NCBI RefSeq assembly: GCF_028682175.1
Contig: NZ_JANHKS010000004.1
Span: 62,001-126,000, forward strand
Length of the DNA stretch: 64,000 nucleotides
Direction: 5' to 3'
From: Pseudomonas putida
GTDB lineage: Bacteria; Pseudomonadota; Gammaproteobacteria; Pseudomonadales; Pseudomonadaceae
The notes under the pieces are model-generated. The model was not told the origin of the DNA and ran no database searches. It saw nothing but the letters and a program-made list of their open reading frames with translations. The position numbers and the translations under genes are program-made. Below, in pieces: positions 1 to 10,581 of this stretch; the stretch's first letter is position 1, and every line of letters starts with the position of its first letter.

Positions 1-42
1 GTTCGGCGCCAGAACCCCGTCTACTATGCTGTCATTCATTGA
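1..42 (+). CDS. possible 3' end of an upstream gene (partial)
   Basis: The first frame reads thirteen codons and then TGA at 40-42, with no stop before it. It could be the tail of a gene that starts left of the window, which would place the glycosyltransferase start at 82 only about 40 bp downstream, as in an operon. Too short to identify; it may also be chance. Confidence 0.25.
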   Translation, partial: VRRQNPVYYAVIH

Positions 43-81
43 ACACCCTGCGTGCCGCCGAACCGCCAAGAGGATCCTGCG

Positions 82-1707
82 TTGACATCGATCGTTTCCG
101 AGTTTTTATCGGGTGTCACCCCCGCGCAGGCCCGGCGTCAGGCATGGAGTGCCGGTGGCCTGGCCTTTGTGCTGTTCATTGCCGCCAGCTGGCATCTGAC
201 CATCATTGGTTTCGATTCCCGGTTCGTGATGTTTGCCCAGGAAATGCTGCGCCACGGCCCTGGCTTTTTTCCCACCACCTATGGCGAGCCTTACCCTGAC
301 TATTCGGCATTCTCGACCTGGCTGATCTACCTGGCTTCACTGCCCGTGGGGCAAGTCACCAGTTTTACCGCCTGGTTGCCCACGTGCATTGCCAGCGCCG
401 TCATGGTCGGCCTGATGTACCGGCTGCTCGCACCTTATTCCCGGCGCTGGGCGTGGCTGAGTATCGCGGCGTTGTTGTTGAGCAACACCTTCATCAGCGA
501 AACCCGCGCCGTGTCCCTGGACCAGATGCTGGCGACCGTCGCTTTCGCGGCGTTCTACCTGGCCTATGCCAGGGACCACTTCGGCTCGTCCCGGCGGCTG
601 TGGCTGTTGGTCGTCCTGCTGGTGTTGGGATTTGCCATCCGCGGGCCGATCGGCCTGGTGGTACCTACCGGAGTGGTGTGCAGCTACTACCTGCTGAGCC
701 GGCAATACCAGCGGATGTGGCTGTCCGGTGTGGCCGCGCTGGTGCTGTTGGGGGTGTGCATGCTGGCGCTGTTGCTGATGGCGCGCGTCGAGGGCGGACA
801 GGCGCTGGTGGCCGAGGTGATCCGCATGCAGATCACTGGCCGCATGGACGGCAGTGAAGGTGCAAGCCCCATGCTGTGGTACTTCAGCAGCTCACTGGGC
901 AACTATGCACTGGCGTACCCGCTGGCGCTGCTGGTGCTGGTAACCGTCGCGATCACCGCCAGGGCCGAACGCAGTTCCGCCCAGCAATTGTTATGGCTGT
1001 GCGCCTTCGCCGCCCTGACGGTGATGGTCGGGCTGTCGATTCCCGAAGCCAAGAAATCGCGCTACATCCTGTCCATGGCACCCATGGCGGCGATCATCGC
1101 CGGCTACCCGTTCCAGATGCGTATCGGCCGCCAGTTCTGGTGGCTGCGCGGCATGACCCTGACCCTTTACTGCTTCATCCCGGGGGCGCTGATGGCAGGG
1201 CTGCTGGCGGTACGCCCCAGGTTTCCCGAAGCCCTGGGCGATATCGGCCCGGTGCTGGTGGTGCTGGGCATGCTGCAACTGATCGCATTGCCGCTGCTGA
1301 TGCGTCCGCGCTTGCGGCTCTACGGCTTGCCGGCCTGCGCGGTGCTGGCGGTATGGATCTGCTACATCGGGGTCTACGAGAAGGTCCAGCGCAACCTGTA
1401 CGACACCCATCGTTTCACTGAGGCGGTGCGTGCAGTGACCCAAGGGGACAACGCGCCTCTGGTGCTGCATTCGATGGGCAAGGATGCCAAGGCCATCAAG
1501 TTCATGGTCAACGTCGATCAGGACCTGCTACCGGTGTTCACCGAAACGCCCGAGCAGCTCAACGCCGTGCAGGGGCCGGCCAACGTGGTGATGAGCAACA
1601 GTGACTTCCAGCGCCTGCAAGGCACGCGGTTTGCCGGGCTGCCGGTGTCCCTGACCGGGCGGTTCGACAAGGAAGACTACGTGTTGCTGCGGGTGCAAGG
1701 GCAATGA
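82..1707 (+). CDS. membrane glycosyltransferase, ArnT/PMT-like (GT39/GT83 type)
   Basis: A 541-residue polytopic protein with about ten or more hydrophobic segments. It begins with a luminal-type region carrying acidic/aromatic residues (FDSRFVMFAQEML, then GEPYPDYSAFSTW), the arrangement seen in lipid-linked-sugar transferases of the PMT/ArnT superfamily, where an early acidic residue after TM1 is catalytic. Such enzymes move a sugar from undecaprenyl phosphate to a periplasmic acceptor; donor and acceptor here are unknown. The start is chosen at TTG 82, because AAGAGGA at 68-74 lies 7 bp upstream; an upstream GTG at 52 lacks a ribosome site. It converges on ugd of the arn operon and shares the intervening hairpin. 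It is not the operon's own ArnT, which lies at 3911-5557, so it is a paralogous glycosyltransferase with a different job. Confidence 0.75.
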   Translation: MTSIVSEFLSGVTPAQARRQAWSAGGLAFVLFIAASWHLTIIGFDSRFVMFAQEMLRHGPGFFPTTYGEPYPDYSAFSTWLIYLASLPVGQVTSFTAWLPTCIASAVMVGLMYRLLAPYSRRWAWLSIAALLLSNTFISETRAVSLDQMLATVAFAAFYLAYARDHFGSSRRLWLLVVLLVLGFAIRGPIGLVVPTGVVCSYYLLSRQYQRMWLSGVAALVLLGVCMLALLLMARVEGGQALVAEVIRMQITGRMDGSEGASPMLWYFSSSLGNYALAYPLALLVLVTVAITARAERSSAQQLLWLCAFAALTVMVGLSIPEAKKSRYILSMAPMAAIIAGYPFQMRIGRQFWWLRGMTLTLYCFIPGALMAGLLAVRPRFPEALGDIGPVLVVLGMLQLIALPLLMRPRLRLYGLPACAVLAVWICYIGVYEKVQRNLYDTHRFTEAVRAVTQGDNAPLVLHSMGKDAKAIKFMVNVDQDLLPVFTETPEQLNAVQGPANVVMSNSDFQRLQGTRFAGLPVSLTGRFDKEDYVLLRVQGQ

Positions 1708-1743
1708 AAAAAGCGCGGCCTGACAGAATCAGGCCGCGCTTTA
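1707..1743 (-). terminator. rho-independent terminator of the arn operon
   Basis: A perfect 13-bp stem (AAGCGCGGCCTGA at 1711-1723 and its complement at 1729-1741) has a 5-nt loop. Read on the minus strand it is followed by six T, so it should end the arn-ugd transcript efficiently. On the plus strand only a short T stretch follows, so it probably stops the convergent glycosyltransferase transcript less well. Confidence 0.85.
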
Positions 1744-1756
1744 GGGGAGGGTCAGG

Positions 1757-3151
1757 TCACACAGCCGGGTGGTTGGCCAGCAACTCGTAGGGCGCCCATT
1801 GCTGCTGCGGGATCGGCAGGTTGCAGGAATCCCCGCGACCGATCGGGAAATACTGGAAGCCGCGCTTGGCCATGCGCTCGGTGTCATACATGTTGCGGCC
1901 GTCGAAGATCACCGGCGCTTTGAGACGCTGGGCGATCAGGTCGAAGTCCGGCGCCTTGAACTGCTGCCATTCGGTGCAGACGATCAGCGCATCGGCGCCC
2001 AGCAGCACGGATTCAGGCGTGCCCATCAGGATCAGGTTCGGCTGCTCTGCGTACAGGCGCTGGGTTTCCTGCATCGCTTCGGGGTCGAATGCGCGTACCG
2101 TTGCCCCTGCGGCCCATAGTGCTTCCATCAGCACGCGGCTGGGTGCATCGCGCATGTCATCGGTGTTGGGTTTGAATGCCAGGCCCCACAGGGCGAAGGT
2201 CTTGCCCTTGAGTTCGCCCTTGAAGAACGCATTGACCCGGTCGAACAGCTTGTGTTTCTGCCGCTCGTTGATGTCTTCCACCACGTTGAGCAGGTCGTTC
2301 GAGCAGCCGGCTTCGCGGGCACTGTGGATCAGCGCGCGAATGTCCTTGCCGAAGCACGAGCCGCCATAGCCGCAGCCTGGGTAGATGAAGTCATAGCCGA
2401 TGCGCGAATCGGCACCGATACCCAGGCGCACGGACTCCACGTCCGCCCCCAGGTGCTCGGCGAGCTCGGCGATCTGGTTGATGAAGCTGATCTTGGTCGC
2501 CAGCATGCAGTTGGCCGCGTACTTGGTCAGCTCGGCGCTGCGCAGGTCCATGAACATCATGCGGTCGTGGTTGCGGTTGAAAGGCGCATAGAGTTCGCGC
2601 ATCACCGGGAACACATCAGGGTTGCCGCAGCCGATGACGATGCGGTCCGGGCGCCGGCAGTCCTTGACCGCCGAGCCTTCCTTGAGGAATTCGGGGTTGG
2701 AGACGATATCGAATTTCAGCAGCCGGGCCGACTGGCGCAACTGCTGCTCGATGTGGGCACGCAGGGCGTCGCCGCTGCCGACTGGCACGGTGGATTTCTC
2801 GACGATGATGACCGGGGCCTCGCGATGCCGGGCAATGGCTTCACCCACCGCGAAGAAGCCGCGCAGGTCTGCCGAGCCATCGGCTTGGGAAGGGGTGCCG
2901 ACAGCGATGAACAACACCTCGCCGTGCACCACCGCACGGCGTTCGTCGGTGGTGAAGTGCAGCCGCCCGGCTTCCAGATTCTCCCGCACCAGGTTTTCGA
3001 GACCCGGCTCATAGATGGTCACGTGGCCTTTGCCCAGTTGCTCGACCTTGGCCGGATCGATGTCCATGCACACCACGTCATGACCGACTTCCGCCAGCAC
3101 GGTGGCCTGCACCAGACCCACATACCCACTACCGAAGACGCTGATTTTCAT
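1757..3151 (-). CDS. ugd: UDP-glucose 6-dehydrogenase
   Basis: A 464-residue enzyme oxidising UDP-glucose to UDP-glucuronate with two NAD+, the precursor for UDP-4-amino-4-deoxy-L-arabinose. The N-terminal Rossmann motif GSGYVG is at residues 7-12, and the catalytic cysteine lies in GYGGSCFGKD (Cys266). Length matches the family. It is the last gene of the arn operon: its ATG overlaps the end of arnF by 4 bp and the terminator at 1707-1743 follows its stop. Including ugd (pmrE) in the operon makes the lipid A modification unit self-sufficient from UDP-glucose. Confidence 0.95.
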   Translation of the reverse strand: MKISVFGSGYVGLVQATVLAEVGHDVVCMDIDPAKVEQLGKGHVTIYEPGLENLVRENLEAGRLHFTTDERRAVVHGEVLFIAVGTPSQADGSADLRGFFAVGEAIARHREAPVIIVEKSTVPVGSGDALRAHIEQQLRQSARLLKFDIVSNPEFLKEGSAVKDCRRPDRIVIGCGNPDVFPVMRELYAPFNRNHDRMMFMDLRSAELTKYAANCMLATKISFINQIAELAEHLGADVESVRLGIGADSRIGYDFIYPGCGYGGSCFGKDIRALIHSAREAGCSNDLLNVVEDINERQKHKLFDRVNAFFKGELKGKTFALWGLAFKPNTDDMRDAPSRVLMEALWAAGATVRAFDPEAMQETQRLYAEQPNLILMGTPESVLLGADALIVCTEWQQFKAPDFDLIAQRLKAPVIFDGRNMYDTERMAKRGFQYFPIGRGDSCNLPIPQQQWAPYELLANHPAV

Positions 3152-3573
3152 CGGGAAAACTCCTTGTCGCTGTGAGCGATATTGCTGTGGCTACGCCGGT
3201 AATTGATCGTCACCACACCGAGCACGATCAGGGTGACGCCCACCGTTCTTGCAGGGGTGAGCGATTCGTTGAAAACAGGCAGGAACGCTGCGGCCAGGTA
3301 CACCAGCGCGTAGCTGATGCTGAGCAGCGAGTAGGCCCGGCTGAGCGGCAGATCCCTCAGGGCGCCGAGCCAGCAGAGCATCGACAGGCCATAGGCGACG
3401 ATGGCCGCCATGACCACGCCCAGGGCCTGGGTGTCGACGCTGCCGCTCTGTATCGCAGCGAGCCATTGCGCCGGTTGCGGCAGCCTGAGCATGCTCCAGC
3501 GCATGCCCAGTTGTGCCGCGCTGACCAGCGCCACGCTGCCGGCGGCCAGGGCAAGGCCTCTGCCCAGACTCAT
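3148..3573 (-). CDS. arnF: ArnF subunit of undecaprenyl-phosphate-L-Ara4N flippase
   Basis: A 141-residue small membrane protein of the EamA/SMR-like superfamily with four predicted transmembrane helices. With ArnE it is thought to flip undecaprenyl-phosphate-aminoarabinose across the inner membrane to ArnT. Its start codon shares four bases with the arnE stop (ATGA at 3570-3573) and its own stop overlaps the ugd start, showing translational coupling. Identified mainly from position and topology, since this subunit is weakly conserved. Confidence 0.85.
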   Translation of the reverse strand: MSLGRGLALAAGSVALVSAAQLGMRWSMLRLPQPAQWLAAIQSGSVDTQALGVVMAAIVAYGLSMLCWLGALRDLPLSRAYSLLSISYALVYLAAAFLPVFNESLTPARTVGVTLIVLGVVTINYRRSHSNIAHSDKEFSR

Positions 3574-3914
3574 GACTGTTGCCCCAGCAGCATCACGCCC
3601 GCCAGGATCATGGCCACGCCCATCCAGTGACGCCGGTCAACGACCTCGTCGAACAGGTAACGGCCAATCAGGGTGATGAGCACGAAGTTGAGCGCCAGCA
3701 TCGGATAGGCGATGCCCACTTCCAGGCGCTGCAGCACCAGCAGCCACAGGAGCATGCCGGCGCCGAGCAGGGCGATCGCCAGCCACAGCCAGTGGGTGCG
3801 CAGCATCAGCGCAACTCCGGGAAACTGGCCCTGCCATTGCTCGACCGCCAGTTTCTGGGCGATCTGGCCCAGGCAGGTCAGCAGGCTGGCGCACAGCAGG
3901 AGGGCGAACGTCAT
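3570..3914 (-). CDS. arnE: ArnE subunit of undecaprenyl-phosphate-L-Ara4N flippase
   Basis: A 114-residue SMR-like protein with four transmembrane helices and the motif [15 protein letters not shown], typical of ArnE and small multidrug-resistance proteins. It partners ArnF in moving the Ara4N carrier lipid to the periplasmic face. Its start overlaps the arnT stop and its stop overlaps the arnF start, each by 4 bp. Confidence 0.88.
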   Translation of the reverse strand: MTFALLLCASLLTCLGQIAQKLAVEQWQGQFPGVALMLRTHWLWLAIALLGAGMLLWLLVLQRLEVGIAYPMLALNFVLITLIGRYLFDEVVDRRHWMGVAMILAGVMLLGQQS

Positions 3915-5557
3915 GACGGCGTCCTGTCGAAGATCAGCAACGTCAGGTTGCCTTCCTCGTAACGTTTGCCGTCCGCAGGCAACAGGCTGAACTCGTGGGC
4001 GTTGTCGGCTTCGTCGCCGCGCATCAGTACCGCCACCGATCCCTCGCGGCGCGCCTGGGTCATCCAGGCCTGAACCTGATTCCAGTCCACCGCACGGGTG
4101 CTGGCCTGCGGGTAGTTGAGCCCGTACTTGAGTTCGCCCTGGGTGTCGTAGAGCACGATGTCTTTGCGCTTGAGGCGCCAGGACAGCGCGGCCGCGGCGC
4201 CCAGATCGTTGCTCAGCAACTGGTTGGCCGAGGTCAGTTCATCGATGTGGCGCACCACGAACTGGTCCGGCGTCTTGTTGAACACCACACTGTCGGGCAG
4301 GGCGATGGGAATCAGCACGATGCCCAGCCACGCACCTGCCGCAGGCAGGGCCCAGAAGCGCAGGGGTTTCAGGCCTTGCAGGGCATTGGCCAGAATCCAG
4401 CCCACCAGGATCAGCACCGCCAGCGTCAGGTGCAGCGGTTGCTGATCGTAGAGATCCTGGCGATGCTGCACGACCAGCAGTGCCACCAGCGCGACAACAC
4501 CGACCACCGCGTTGAGTACGCCGTTGGTGCGCAACGTCCCGCTGCGGGCCTGGCGCAGGCGCTCGACCAGCACGTGGCCCATCATCAAGGCCAGCGGGAT
4601 CATGCACGGCATGATGTAGGTCGGCAGCTTGCCCCGGCTCATGCTCAGGAACGCCAGCGGCAGCGCCAGCCACAGCAGCAGGAAGCCGGTTTGCGGCATG
4701 CGCCGTTCCTGCCAGGCCTGTTTCAGGGTGCCGGGCAGCAACACGGCCCACGGCGCGCTGGACGCGAACAGCAACGGCAGGTAGAACCACCACGGCCGCG
4801 AATGCTGGGCGTCATCGCCGGCAAAGCGGCGGATGTGTTCATGCCAGAAGAAGAAACGCCAGTAATCGGGCTCCCGCGCGTGGACTGCCAGTACCCAGGG
4901 CAGGCAGACAATGGCCGCTACCAGGATCGCCAGCGGGCCGAATGTCAGCAATTCGCGCAGGCGACGCTGCCAGACCATGTAGGGCAGGGCGACGATCACC
5001 GGCAGTGCCCAGGCCAGGAACCCCTTGGTCATGAAGCCCATGCCGCAGGCCAGGCCCAGCAACGCCCAGCTCAACAGGCGCTGCCTGCCGACACTGTGGG
5101 TGGCGTACCAGAATGCGACAAGGGACAGCGTGACCCAGAACATGAACTGCGGGTCGAGGTTGGCGTAGCCTGCCTGCCCGGCGATCAGCATGTAGCTCAT
5201 GAACAGCAGAGCGCTGGTGAAGCTCTTGCGTGGGTCGCTCCAGAGCTTCTGCGCGAACAGGTACACCAGCAGCACGGTCAGGCCGCTGGCCAGCGCCGAG
5301 GCGATCCGTACGCCAAACAGGTTCTCGCCGAAAATGGCCTGGCCAACGGCAATCAGCCAGTAACCGGCAGCGGGTTTTTCGAAATAGCGCAAGCCCATGA
5401 AATGCGGCGCGACCCAGTTGCCGCTGTGGAGCATTTCCTGGCTGATCTGCGCGTAGCGGGTTTCATCGGGAATCCACAGGCCGTGGGTGCCCAGCGGCAG
5501 GAGGTAGGCCAGCACGAACGCGGCCACCAGCCACAGGATGGATTGATGGCGGCTCAT
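3911..5557 (-). CDS. arnT: lipid A 4-amino-4-deoxy-L-arabinosyltransferase ArnT
   Basis: A 548-residue inner-membrane glycosyltransferase (GT83) that transfers L-Ara4N from undecaprenyl phosphate to lipid A phosphates, lowering negative charge and giving resistance to polymyxin and cationic peptides. The family motif [16 protein letters not shown] sits near residues 28-43, just after the first membrane helix; the acidic residues there are functionally important in the family. About twelve hydrophobic segments precede a soluble C-terminal periplasmic domain from roughly residue 430. It overlaps arnD and arnE by 4 bp each. Confidence 0.95.
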   Translation of the reverse strand: MSRHQSILWLVAAFVLAYLLPLGTHGLWIPDETRYAQISQEMLHSGNWVAPHFMGLRYFEKPAAGYWLIAVGQAIFGENLFGVRIASALASGLTVLLVYLFAQKLWSDPRKSFTSALLFMSYMLIAGQAGYANLDPQFMFWVTLSLVAFWYATHSVGRQRLLSWALLGLACGMGFMTKGFLAWALPVIVALPYMVWQRRLRELLTFGPLAILVAAIVCLPWVLAVHAREPDYWRFFFWHEHIRRFAGDDAQHSRPWWFYLPLLFASSAPWAVLLPGTLKQAWQERRMPQTGFLLLWLALPLAFLSMSRGKLPTYIMPCMIPLALMMGHVLVERLRQARSGTLRTNGVLNAVVGVVALVALLVVQHRQDLYDQQPLHLTLAVLILVGWILANALQGLKPLRFWALPAAGAWLGIVLIPIALPDSVVFNKTPDQFVVRHIDELTSANQLLSNDLGAAAALSWRLKRKDIVLYDTQGELKYGLNYPQASTRAVDWNQVQAWMTQARREGSVAVLMRGDEADNAHEFSLLPADGKRYEEGNLTLLIFDRTPS

Positions 5558-6438
5558 GGTTGCTGCACTCCCAGCCAGCCTTCGCGCCCGGCAAGCGCGC
5601 CGCGCACCAGATGCCCTTGGGAGATGGACTGCAGGCTTGGCGGCAGGAGTTCGCCCAGGGGCTGGAACTCGACGCCCTTGAGACTGGCCTGGCTCAGCAA
5701 CTGGCGGAACTGACCGGCCATGACGATGCCTTCGACCTCGGCATGGACGGTGTAGACGTTGAGGTGATCGGGCTTGAACTGATCGAGCAGGTAATCGTTG
5801 AACGCTTCTGGGGCGACCCTGGGGCCCACCACTTCATCGAAGGTGGGCAGATCCACCGGAATCTGTGGCGTGCCGGGTCGGCCGTCCGCGAGCACCGGGC
5901 GGAACAGGCTGTGGCCCCGGCAATCGCTGTTGTAGCGAAAGCCGAAGGACTGCTTGGCCTGCACCACCTGTTCATCCGCGCGCCAGCCAGCCGCTGCCGA
6001 GCAGGTGACCGGCGTGCCGAGGATGTCATTCAGGCAATCCACGCCACGGGCGATCTGGGCGGTGAGTTGCGTGGGCGTCCAGTGCCCGGCGTTGGCCTGC
6101 CAGCCGTGATGGTCCCAGGCATGCAGGCCAACCTCGTGCCCGGCCTCCTGGGCACGCCGCATCAAGGGCCCAAGGTCGCGGCCGATCGGTTTGCCCGGCC
6201 AGGCGGTGCCGGCCAGCAGGATGTCCCAGCCGTAGAGGCTTGCGGCCTTCGAGCGCAGCATCTTGTAGAGAAACTGCGGGCGAGCGAGGCGCCAGAGATG
6301 GCGCCCCATGTTGTCAGGGCCGACGCTGAAGAAGAACGTGGCCTTGATCCGCGCCTCGTCCAGCAGGTCGAGCAACCGCGGCACACCGTCACGGGTGCCG
6401 CGATAGGTGTCGACGTCGATGCGCAATCCGGCCCGCAT
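5554..6438 (-). CDS. arnD: 4-deoxy-4-formamido-L-arabinose-phosphoundecaprenol deformylase ArnD
   Basis: A 294-residue NodB/polysaccharide-deacetylase-fold enzyme that removes the formyl group from the undecaprenyl-linked sugar, committing it to export. The N-terminal [16 protein letters not shown] carries the metal-binding Asp of the NodB motif, and the HAWDHHGW segment near residue 129 supplies the His ligands. The start codon shares one base with the arnA stop (TGATG at 6436-6440). Confidence 0.95.
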   Translation of the reverse strand: MRAGLRIDVDTYRGTRDGVPRLLDLLDEARIKATFFFSVGPDNMGRHLWRLARPQFLYKMLRSKAASLYGWDILLAGTAWPGKPIGRDLGPLMRRAQEAGHEVGLHAWDHHGWQANAGHWTPTQLTAQIARGVDCLNDILGTPVTCSAAAGWRADEQVVQAKQSFGFRYNSDCRGHSLFRPVLADGRPGTPQIPVDLPTFDEVVGPRVAPEAFNDYLLDQFKPDHLNVYTVHAEVEGIVMAGQFRQLLSQASLKGVEFQPLGELLPPSLQSISQGHLVRGALAGREGWLGVQQP

Positions 6439-8429
6439 CAGTTCGCTTCCGCCTTCTCGGCCATGGCTTCGCGCAGGAAGAAGTCCAGGGTCTTGCCGAT
6501 GGTTTCACTGAGTTCGATGGTCGGCTGCCAGTCGATCAGGCGCCGTGCGTTGTCGATGCTCGGTTTGCGGTGGCTGACGTCCTGATAGCCCTTGCCGTAG
6601 AACGACTGGCTCTCCACTTCGCGGAATCCTGCGAACGGCGGGAAGTTATCACGCAGCGGATGCGCCTCGAACTGACGCAGCAGTTCTTCGCCCAACTGGC
6701 GGATGCTGGCTTCGTTGTCCGGGTTGCCGATGTTGACGATCTGCCCGTTACACAGGCCGTCGCGGTTCTCGATGATCCGCGCCAGCGCCTCGATGCCGTC
6801 GACCACGTCAGTGAAGCAACGCTTCTGTGCGCCACCATCGACCAGGCGAATCGGCGTGCCTTCCACCAGGTGCAGGATCAACTGGGTAATGGCGCGGGAG
6901 CTGCCGATGCGCGCCGAATCCAGGCGGTCCAGCCGCGGCCCCATCCAGTTGAAGGGGCGGAACAGGGTGAACTGCAGGCCTTTCTGGCCGTAAGCCCAGA
7001 TCACCCGGTCGAGCAGTTGCTTGGACACCGAGTAGATCCAGCGTTGCTTGTTGATCGGGCCGACGACCAGGTTGGAGGTGTCCTCGTCGAAATGACTGTC
7101 CTGGCACATGCCGTAGACTTCCGACGTGGAAGGGAAGATCACCCGCTTGTTGTACTTCACGCAGTAGCGAACGATCTTCAGGTTCTCTTCGAAATCCAGT
7201 TCGAACACCCGCAGCGGGTTGCGCGTGTATTCGATAGGCGTGGCGATGGCCACCAGCGGCAGGACCACGTCGCACTTCTTGATGTGGTACTCGATCCACT
7301 CGGTGTGGATGCTGATGTCGCCTTCGATGAAGTTGAAATTGGGATGGCTGCGCAGGCGCTCGATGGCGTCGCTGCCGATGTCCATGCCGAAGATTTCGTA
7401 GCGGTCGTCGCGCAGCAGGCGCTCGGACAGGTGGTTGCCGATGAAGCCGTTGACGCCCAGGATCAGCACCCGCGTGCGGCGCACCGACTTGCGCTTCTCG
7501 CTGCCCAGCAAACGCGATCCATCCACCAGGCCGAATTCCCGGGCCAGTTGCGGGCCGCTCAGGTACAGGCCTTCGCTGCCTCGTTGCCCGGCGGTGATCA
7601 GCAGGGAGTCTTCACCGCAGGCAATGCGCAACGGATCGCAGCTGATGACCGTGCCCGGTGCCTGGCCGTCGTTGCCAGCCTGCACCTTGGCGCTCCAGAC
7701 CACCAGCTTGTGCTCACCCACCGGGCAGAAGGCGCCGGGGTAAGGCTGGGTGACGGCGCGCACCAGGTTGTAAAGGGCAGAGGCGGGCTGCTGCCAGTCG
7801 ATCAGGCCATCGGCGGCGGTGCGACGGCCGAAGTAACTGGCCTTGGATTCGTCCTGCTCAACGCCGGGCAATTGCCCCTTGCCCAGCAACGGCAGGGTTT
7901 CGGACAGCAGGTCGGCGGCACCGGCGCGCAGTTTGCCGTGCAGGGTCAGCGCGGTGTCGGTGGCGCTGATCGCGATGCGCTGCTGGGCAACGATGGCACC
8001 CGCATCCGGGCGTTTGACCATGCGGTGCAGGGTGACGCCGGTTTCGGTTTCGCCATTGACCAGCACCCAGTTGGCCGGTGCGCGGCCACGATAGCGGGGC
8101 AGCAGCGAGCCGTGCAGGTTGAAACCACCCTGTTTGGCACAGGCCAGCAGCGGCTCGCCCAGCAGGTGGCGGTAATAGAACGAGAAGATGAAGTCAGGGG
8201 CCAGCTTGCCGATCCGCTCGATCCACAGCGGATGATTGGGATCCTCGGGGGCATGCACGGGGATGTCATGTTGGGCGCACAGTTGCGCGACGGAAGCGAA
8301 AAAGGTCTTTTCGGCAGGGTCATCGGCGTGAGTGAAGACCGCCGAGATCTCGTAACCGGCTTTGAGCAGGGCTTCGATACCGACGCAACCGATATCGTGG
8401 TAGGCAAAAACTACGGCTTTGAGGCTCAT
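6438..8429 (-). CDS. arnA: bifunctional UDP-Ara4N formyltransferase / UDP-glucuronate decarboxylase ArnA
   Basis: A 663-residue fusion. Residues 1 to about 305 form the formyltransferase: [19 protein letters not shown] holds the catalytic Asn104 and His106, and Asp142 completes the site. Residues from about 315 form the NAD-dependent dehydrogenase/decarboxylase, with Rossmann motif GVNGFIG at 325-331 and the short-chain-type Tyr/Lys pair in IYSVSK. The dehydrogenase half makes UDP-4-ketopentose for ArnB, and the formyltransferase half acts on the ArnB product. It overlaps arnC by 4 bp and arnD by one base. Confidence 0.97.
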   Translation of the reverse strand: MSLKAVVFAYHDIGCVGIEALLKAGYEISAVFTHADDPAEKTFFASVAQLCAQHDIPVHAPEDPNHPLWIERIGKLAPDFIFSFYYRHLLGEPLLACAKQGGFNLHGSLLPRYRGRAPANWVLVNGETETGVTLHRMVKRPDAGAIVAQQRIAISATDTALTLHGKLRAGAADLLSETLPLLGKGQLPGVEQDESKASYFGRRTAADGLIDWQQPASALYNLVRAVTQPYPGAFCPVGEHKLVVWSAKVQAGNDGQAPGTVISCDPLRIACGEDSLLITAGQRGSEGLYLSGPQLAREFGLVDGSRLLGSEKRKSVRRTRVLILGVNGFIGNHLSERLLRDDRYEIFGMDIGSDAIERLRSHPNFNFIEGDISIHTEWIEYHIKKCDVVLPLVAIATPIEYTRNPLRVFELDFEENLKIVRYCVKYNKRVIFPSTSEVYGMCQDSHFDEDTSNLVVGPINKQRWIYSVSKQLLDRVIWAYGQKGLQFTLFRPFNWMGPRLDRLDSARIGSSRAITQLILHLVEGTPIRLVDGGAQKRCFTDVVDGIEALARIIENRDGLCNGQIVNIGNPDNEASIRQLGEELLRQFEAHPLRDNFPPFAGFREVESQSFYGKGYQDVSHRKPSIDNARRLIDWQPTIELSETIGKTLDFFLREAMAEKAEAN

Positions 8430-9436
8430 GGTGCGACCTTATTCAAAATAGGAGCGGGGGAATCGACGGTGGTGGCGACGGCAGCCGGTTGACTGCGCAC
8501 GACTTTTTCGATGAAGAACCGTGGGCGGGCGCGCACGTCGCTGTACATGCGGCCCAGGTATTCACCGAGCAGGCCCATGCCGATGAACTGGCCGCCGGTG
8601 AACACGAACAGCACCGCAAACAGGACAAAGGTGCCGTGGCCGGCCCATGAAGCACCGAACATCAGGCGCAACACGATCAGCAGCGTGGCGAACGCGATGC
8701 CCAGAAAGGCCATGCTGAAACCGATGATGCTCAACAGCCGCAGGGGCGTGGTGGTCATGCAGGTGACCAGGTCGAACATCAGATTGATCAGTTTCATGGC
8801 GCTGTACTTGGATTCCCCGTGCTCGCGCTCAGCATGTGTCACCAATACTTCCGTTGTGTGACGAGCGAAGCTGTTGGCGAGAATAGGGATGAACGTGCTG
8901 CGCTCGCTGCAGGCGAGCATGGCGTCGACGATGCTGCGTCGATAGGCGCGCAACATGCAGCCGTAGTCGGTCATGGCAACACCGGTGGAGCGCTGCACGG
9001 CCAGGTTGATCAGCTTTGAGGGCCAGCGACGCAGGGCCGAGTCCTGGCGGTTGCCGCGCACCGTGCCGACCACGTCGTAGCCTTGTTCGGCGACCTTGAC
9101 CAGCCGCGGGATCTCTTCGGGCGGGTTTTGCAGGTCGGCATCCAGGGTGATGACCAGATCGCCCTTGCACTGACCGAAGCCGGCCATGATCGCAGCGTGC
9201 TGGCCGTAGTTGCGGTTGAGGATCACCGCGACCACCGGGCTGCCCGGGCGCTGGCTTGCTTCAAGCAGCAGGTCGGCGGAGTCGTCGCGGCTGCCGTCGT
9301 CCACCAGGATGATTTCGCAGGGCTGGGTGACCTGTGCGCAGGCCGCTTCGGTGCGGCGCAGCAGTTCGGGAAGGCTTTGCGCTTCGTTGTAGACCGGAAT
9401 GACGATCGACACGAGCTGGATGGGATAAGGTTTCAC
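8426..9436 (-). CDS. arnC: undecaprenyl-phosphate 4-deoxy-4-formamido-L-arabinose transferase ArnC
   Basis: A 336-residue GT-A fold family 2 glycosyltransferase that attaches the formylated Ara4N to undecaprenyl phosphate on the cytosolic face. The nucleotide-sugar motif [12 protein letters not shown] and the DxD-type [12 protein letters not shown] are present, and two membrane helices follow near residues 235-295. Its start overlaps the arnB stop by 4 bp. Confidence 0.96.
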   Translation of the reverse strand: MKPYPIQLVSIVIPVYNEAQSLPELLRRTEAACAQVTQPCEIILVDDGSRDDSADLLLEASQRPGSPVVAVILNRNYGQHAAIMAGFGQCKGDLVITLDADLQNPPEEIPRLVKVAEQGYDVVGTVRGNRQDSALRRWPSKLINLAVQRSTGVAMTDYGCMLRAYRRSIVDAMLACSERSTFIPILANSFARHTTEVLVTHAEREHGESKYSAMKLINLMFDLVTCMTTTPLRLLSIIGFSMAFLGIAFATLLIVLRLMFGASWAGHGTFVLFAVLFVFTGGQFIGMGLLGEYLGRMYSDVRARPRFFIEKVVRSQPAAVATTVDSPAPILNKVAP

Positions 9437-10581
9437 GAGCGGGCTTCCACAATCGATTCAATGGCACTGACCACGCGGTCGACATCGGCGAGGGTCATGT
9501 CCGGGAACAGGGGAATGGAGCACAGCCGCGACGAGTTCCACTCGGTGTCGGGCAGGTGCACATCGGAAAAGCGCTGGCGGTAGTAGCTGTGCAGGTGGGT
9601 GGCGATGAAATGGATGCCGCTGCCGATGTTCTGCGCCTGCAGGGCTTTCATGAAGCCGTCGCGGTCAATGCCGCAGCGCGCAGCGTCGATGCGCAGGATG
9701 AACAGGTGCCAGGCGTGCTGCTGGACGTAGCGCGGTTGCGCCAGCGGCAGCACCGGGCTGCCCGTCAGGCGCTCCAGGTAGCGGTTGGCAAGCTCGGCTC
9801 GGCGTGCGTTGATCGCCGAAAGGCGTTCCAGTTGCACCCGCGCGACGGCGGCGTTGATGTCGGCCAGGTTGTACTTGAAACCGGGCTCGATCACTTCCGC
9901 CTGGGGCTTGCGGCCGTGGGTCAGGCGGTCATAGGCGTCCACGCCCAGGCCGTGAAATTTCAGCCGGCGCACCCGGTCGGCCAGTTGCTCGTCGTCGCTG
10001 GTGAACATCGCGCCTTCGGCGCAGCTCATGTTCTTGATCGCATGAAAGGAAAAGATCGCCGTGCCGGCGCTGCCTACCGGGCGGCCCTTGTAGCGGGTGC
10101 CTGCTGCGTGGGCGGCGTCTTCGATCACGGCGATGCCATGCTTGCGCGCCACGGCGTAGATCGGGTCGAGATCCAGGGCCGCGCCTGCGTAGTGCACCGG
10201 TACGATGGCCTTGGTGCGTGGCGTGATGGCCTGCTCGATGCGCGCGGCGTCGGTCATGAGCGTGTCGCGGTCGACGTCGACGAACACCGGCGTGGCGCCC
10301 AGCAGGCAGATCATGTTGGCGGTCGAGACCCAGGTCTGCGAAGGCGTGATGACCTCATCGCCCGGGCCAATCCCCAGGGCGAGCAGGGTGATGTGCATGG
10401 CGCCGGTGGCCGAAGACAGCGCCACCGCGTGCTTCGCGCCACAGTGCTCGGCGAACTCCTGCTCCAGGCGCTGACATTCGGGGCCGGTGGTGATCCAGCC
10501 TGAACGCAAGACCCGGGTTGCCGCCGCGACTTCCTCGTCGCCCATGCTGGGGCGGGAAAAAGGAAGAAAATCCAGACTCAT
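9433..10581 (-). CDS. arnB: UDP-4-amino-4-deoxy-L-arabinose aminotransferase ArnB
   Basis: A 382-residue PLP-dependent aminotransferase of the DegT/DnrJ/EryC1 family; it aminates UDP-4-ketopentose with glutamate. The PLP-binding lysine is Lys183 in [13 protein letters not shown]. The start is at ATG 10581, preceded on the minus strand by GGAGG about 7 bp away, rather than eight codons upstream; the resulting [17 protein letters not shown] start matches the family. It is the first gene of the operon, so the arn promoter should lie in 10582-10790. I see no convincing PmrA or PhoP tandem box there. Confidence 0.96.
   Translation of the reverse strand: MSLDFLPFSRPSMGDEEVAAATRVLRSGWITTGPECQRLEQEFAEHCGAKHAVALSSATGAMHITLLALGIGPGDEVITPSQTWVSTANMICLLGATPVFVDVDRDTLMTDAARIEQAITPRTKAIVPVHYAGAALDLDPIYAVARKHGIAVIEDAAHAAGTRYKGRPVGSAGTAIFSFHAIKNMSCAEGAMFTSDDEQLADRVRRLKFHGLGVDAYDRLTHGRKPQAEVIEPGFKYNLADINAAVARVQLERLSAINARRAELANRYLERLTGSPVLPLAQPRYVQQHAWHLFILRIDAARCGIDRDGFMKALQAQNIGSGIHFIATHLHSYYRQRFSDVHLPDTEWNSSRLCSIPLFPDMTLADVDRVVSAIESIVEARS

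Noticed and set aside
2252..3175. Long open frames antisense to ugd, arnT, arnA, the MFS and other genes
   Set aside because: They are shadows in high-GC coding DNA; the sense genes have conserved motifs and ribosome sites.
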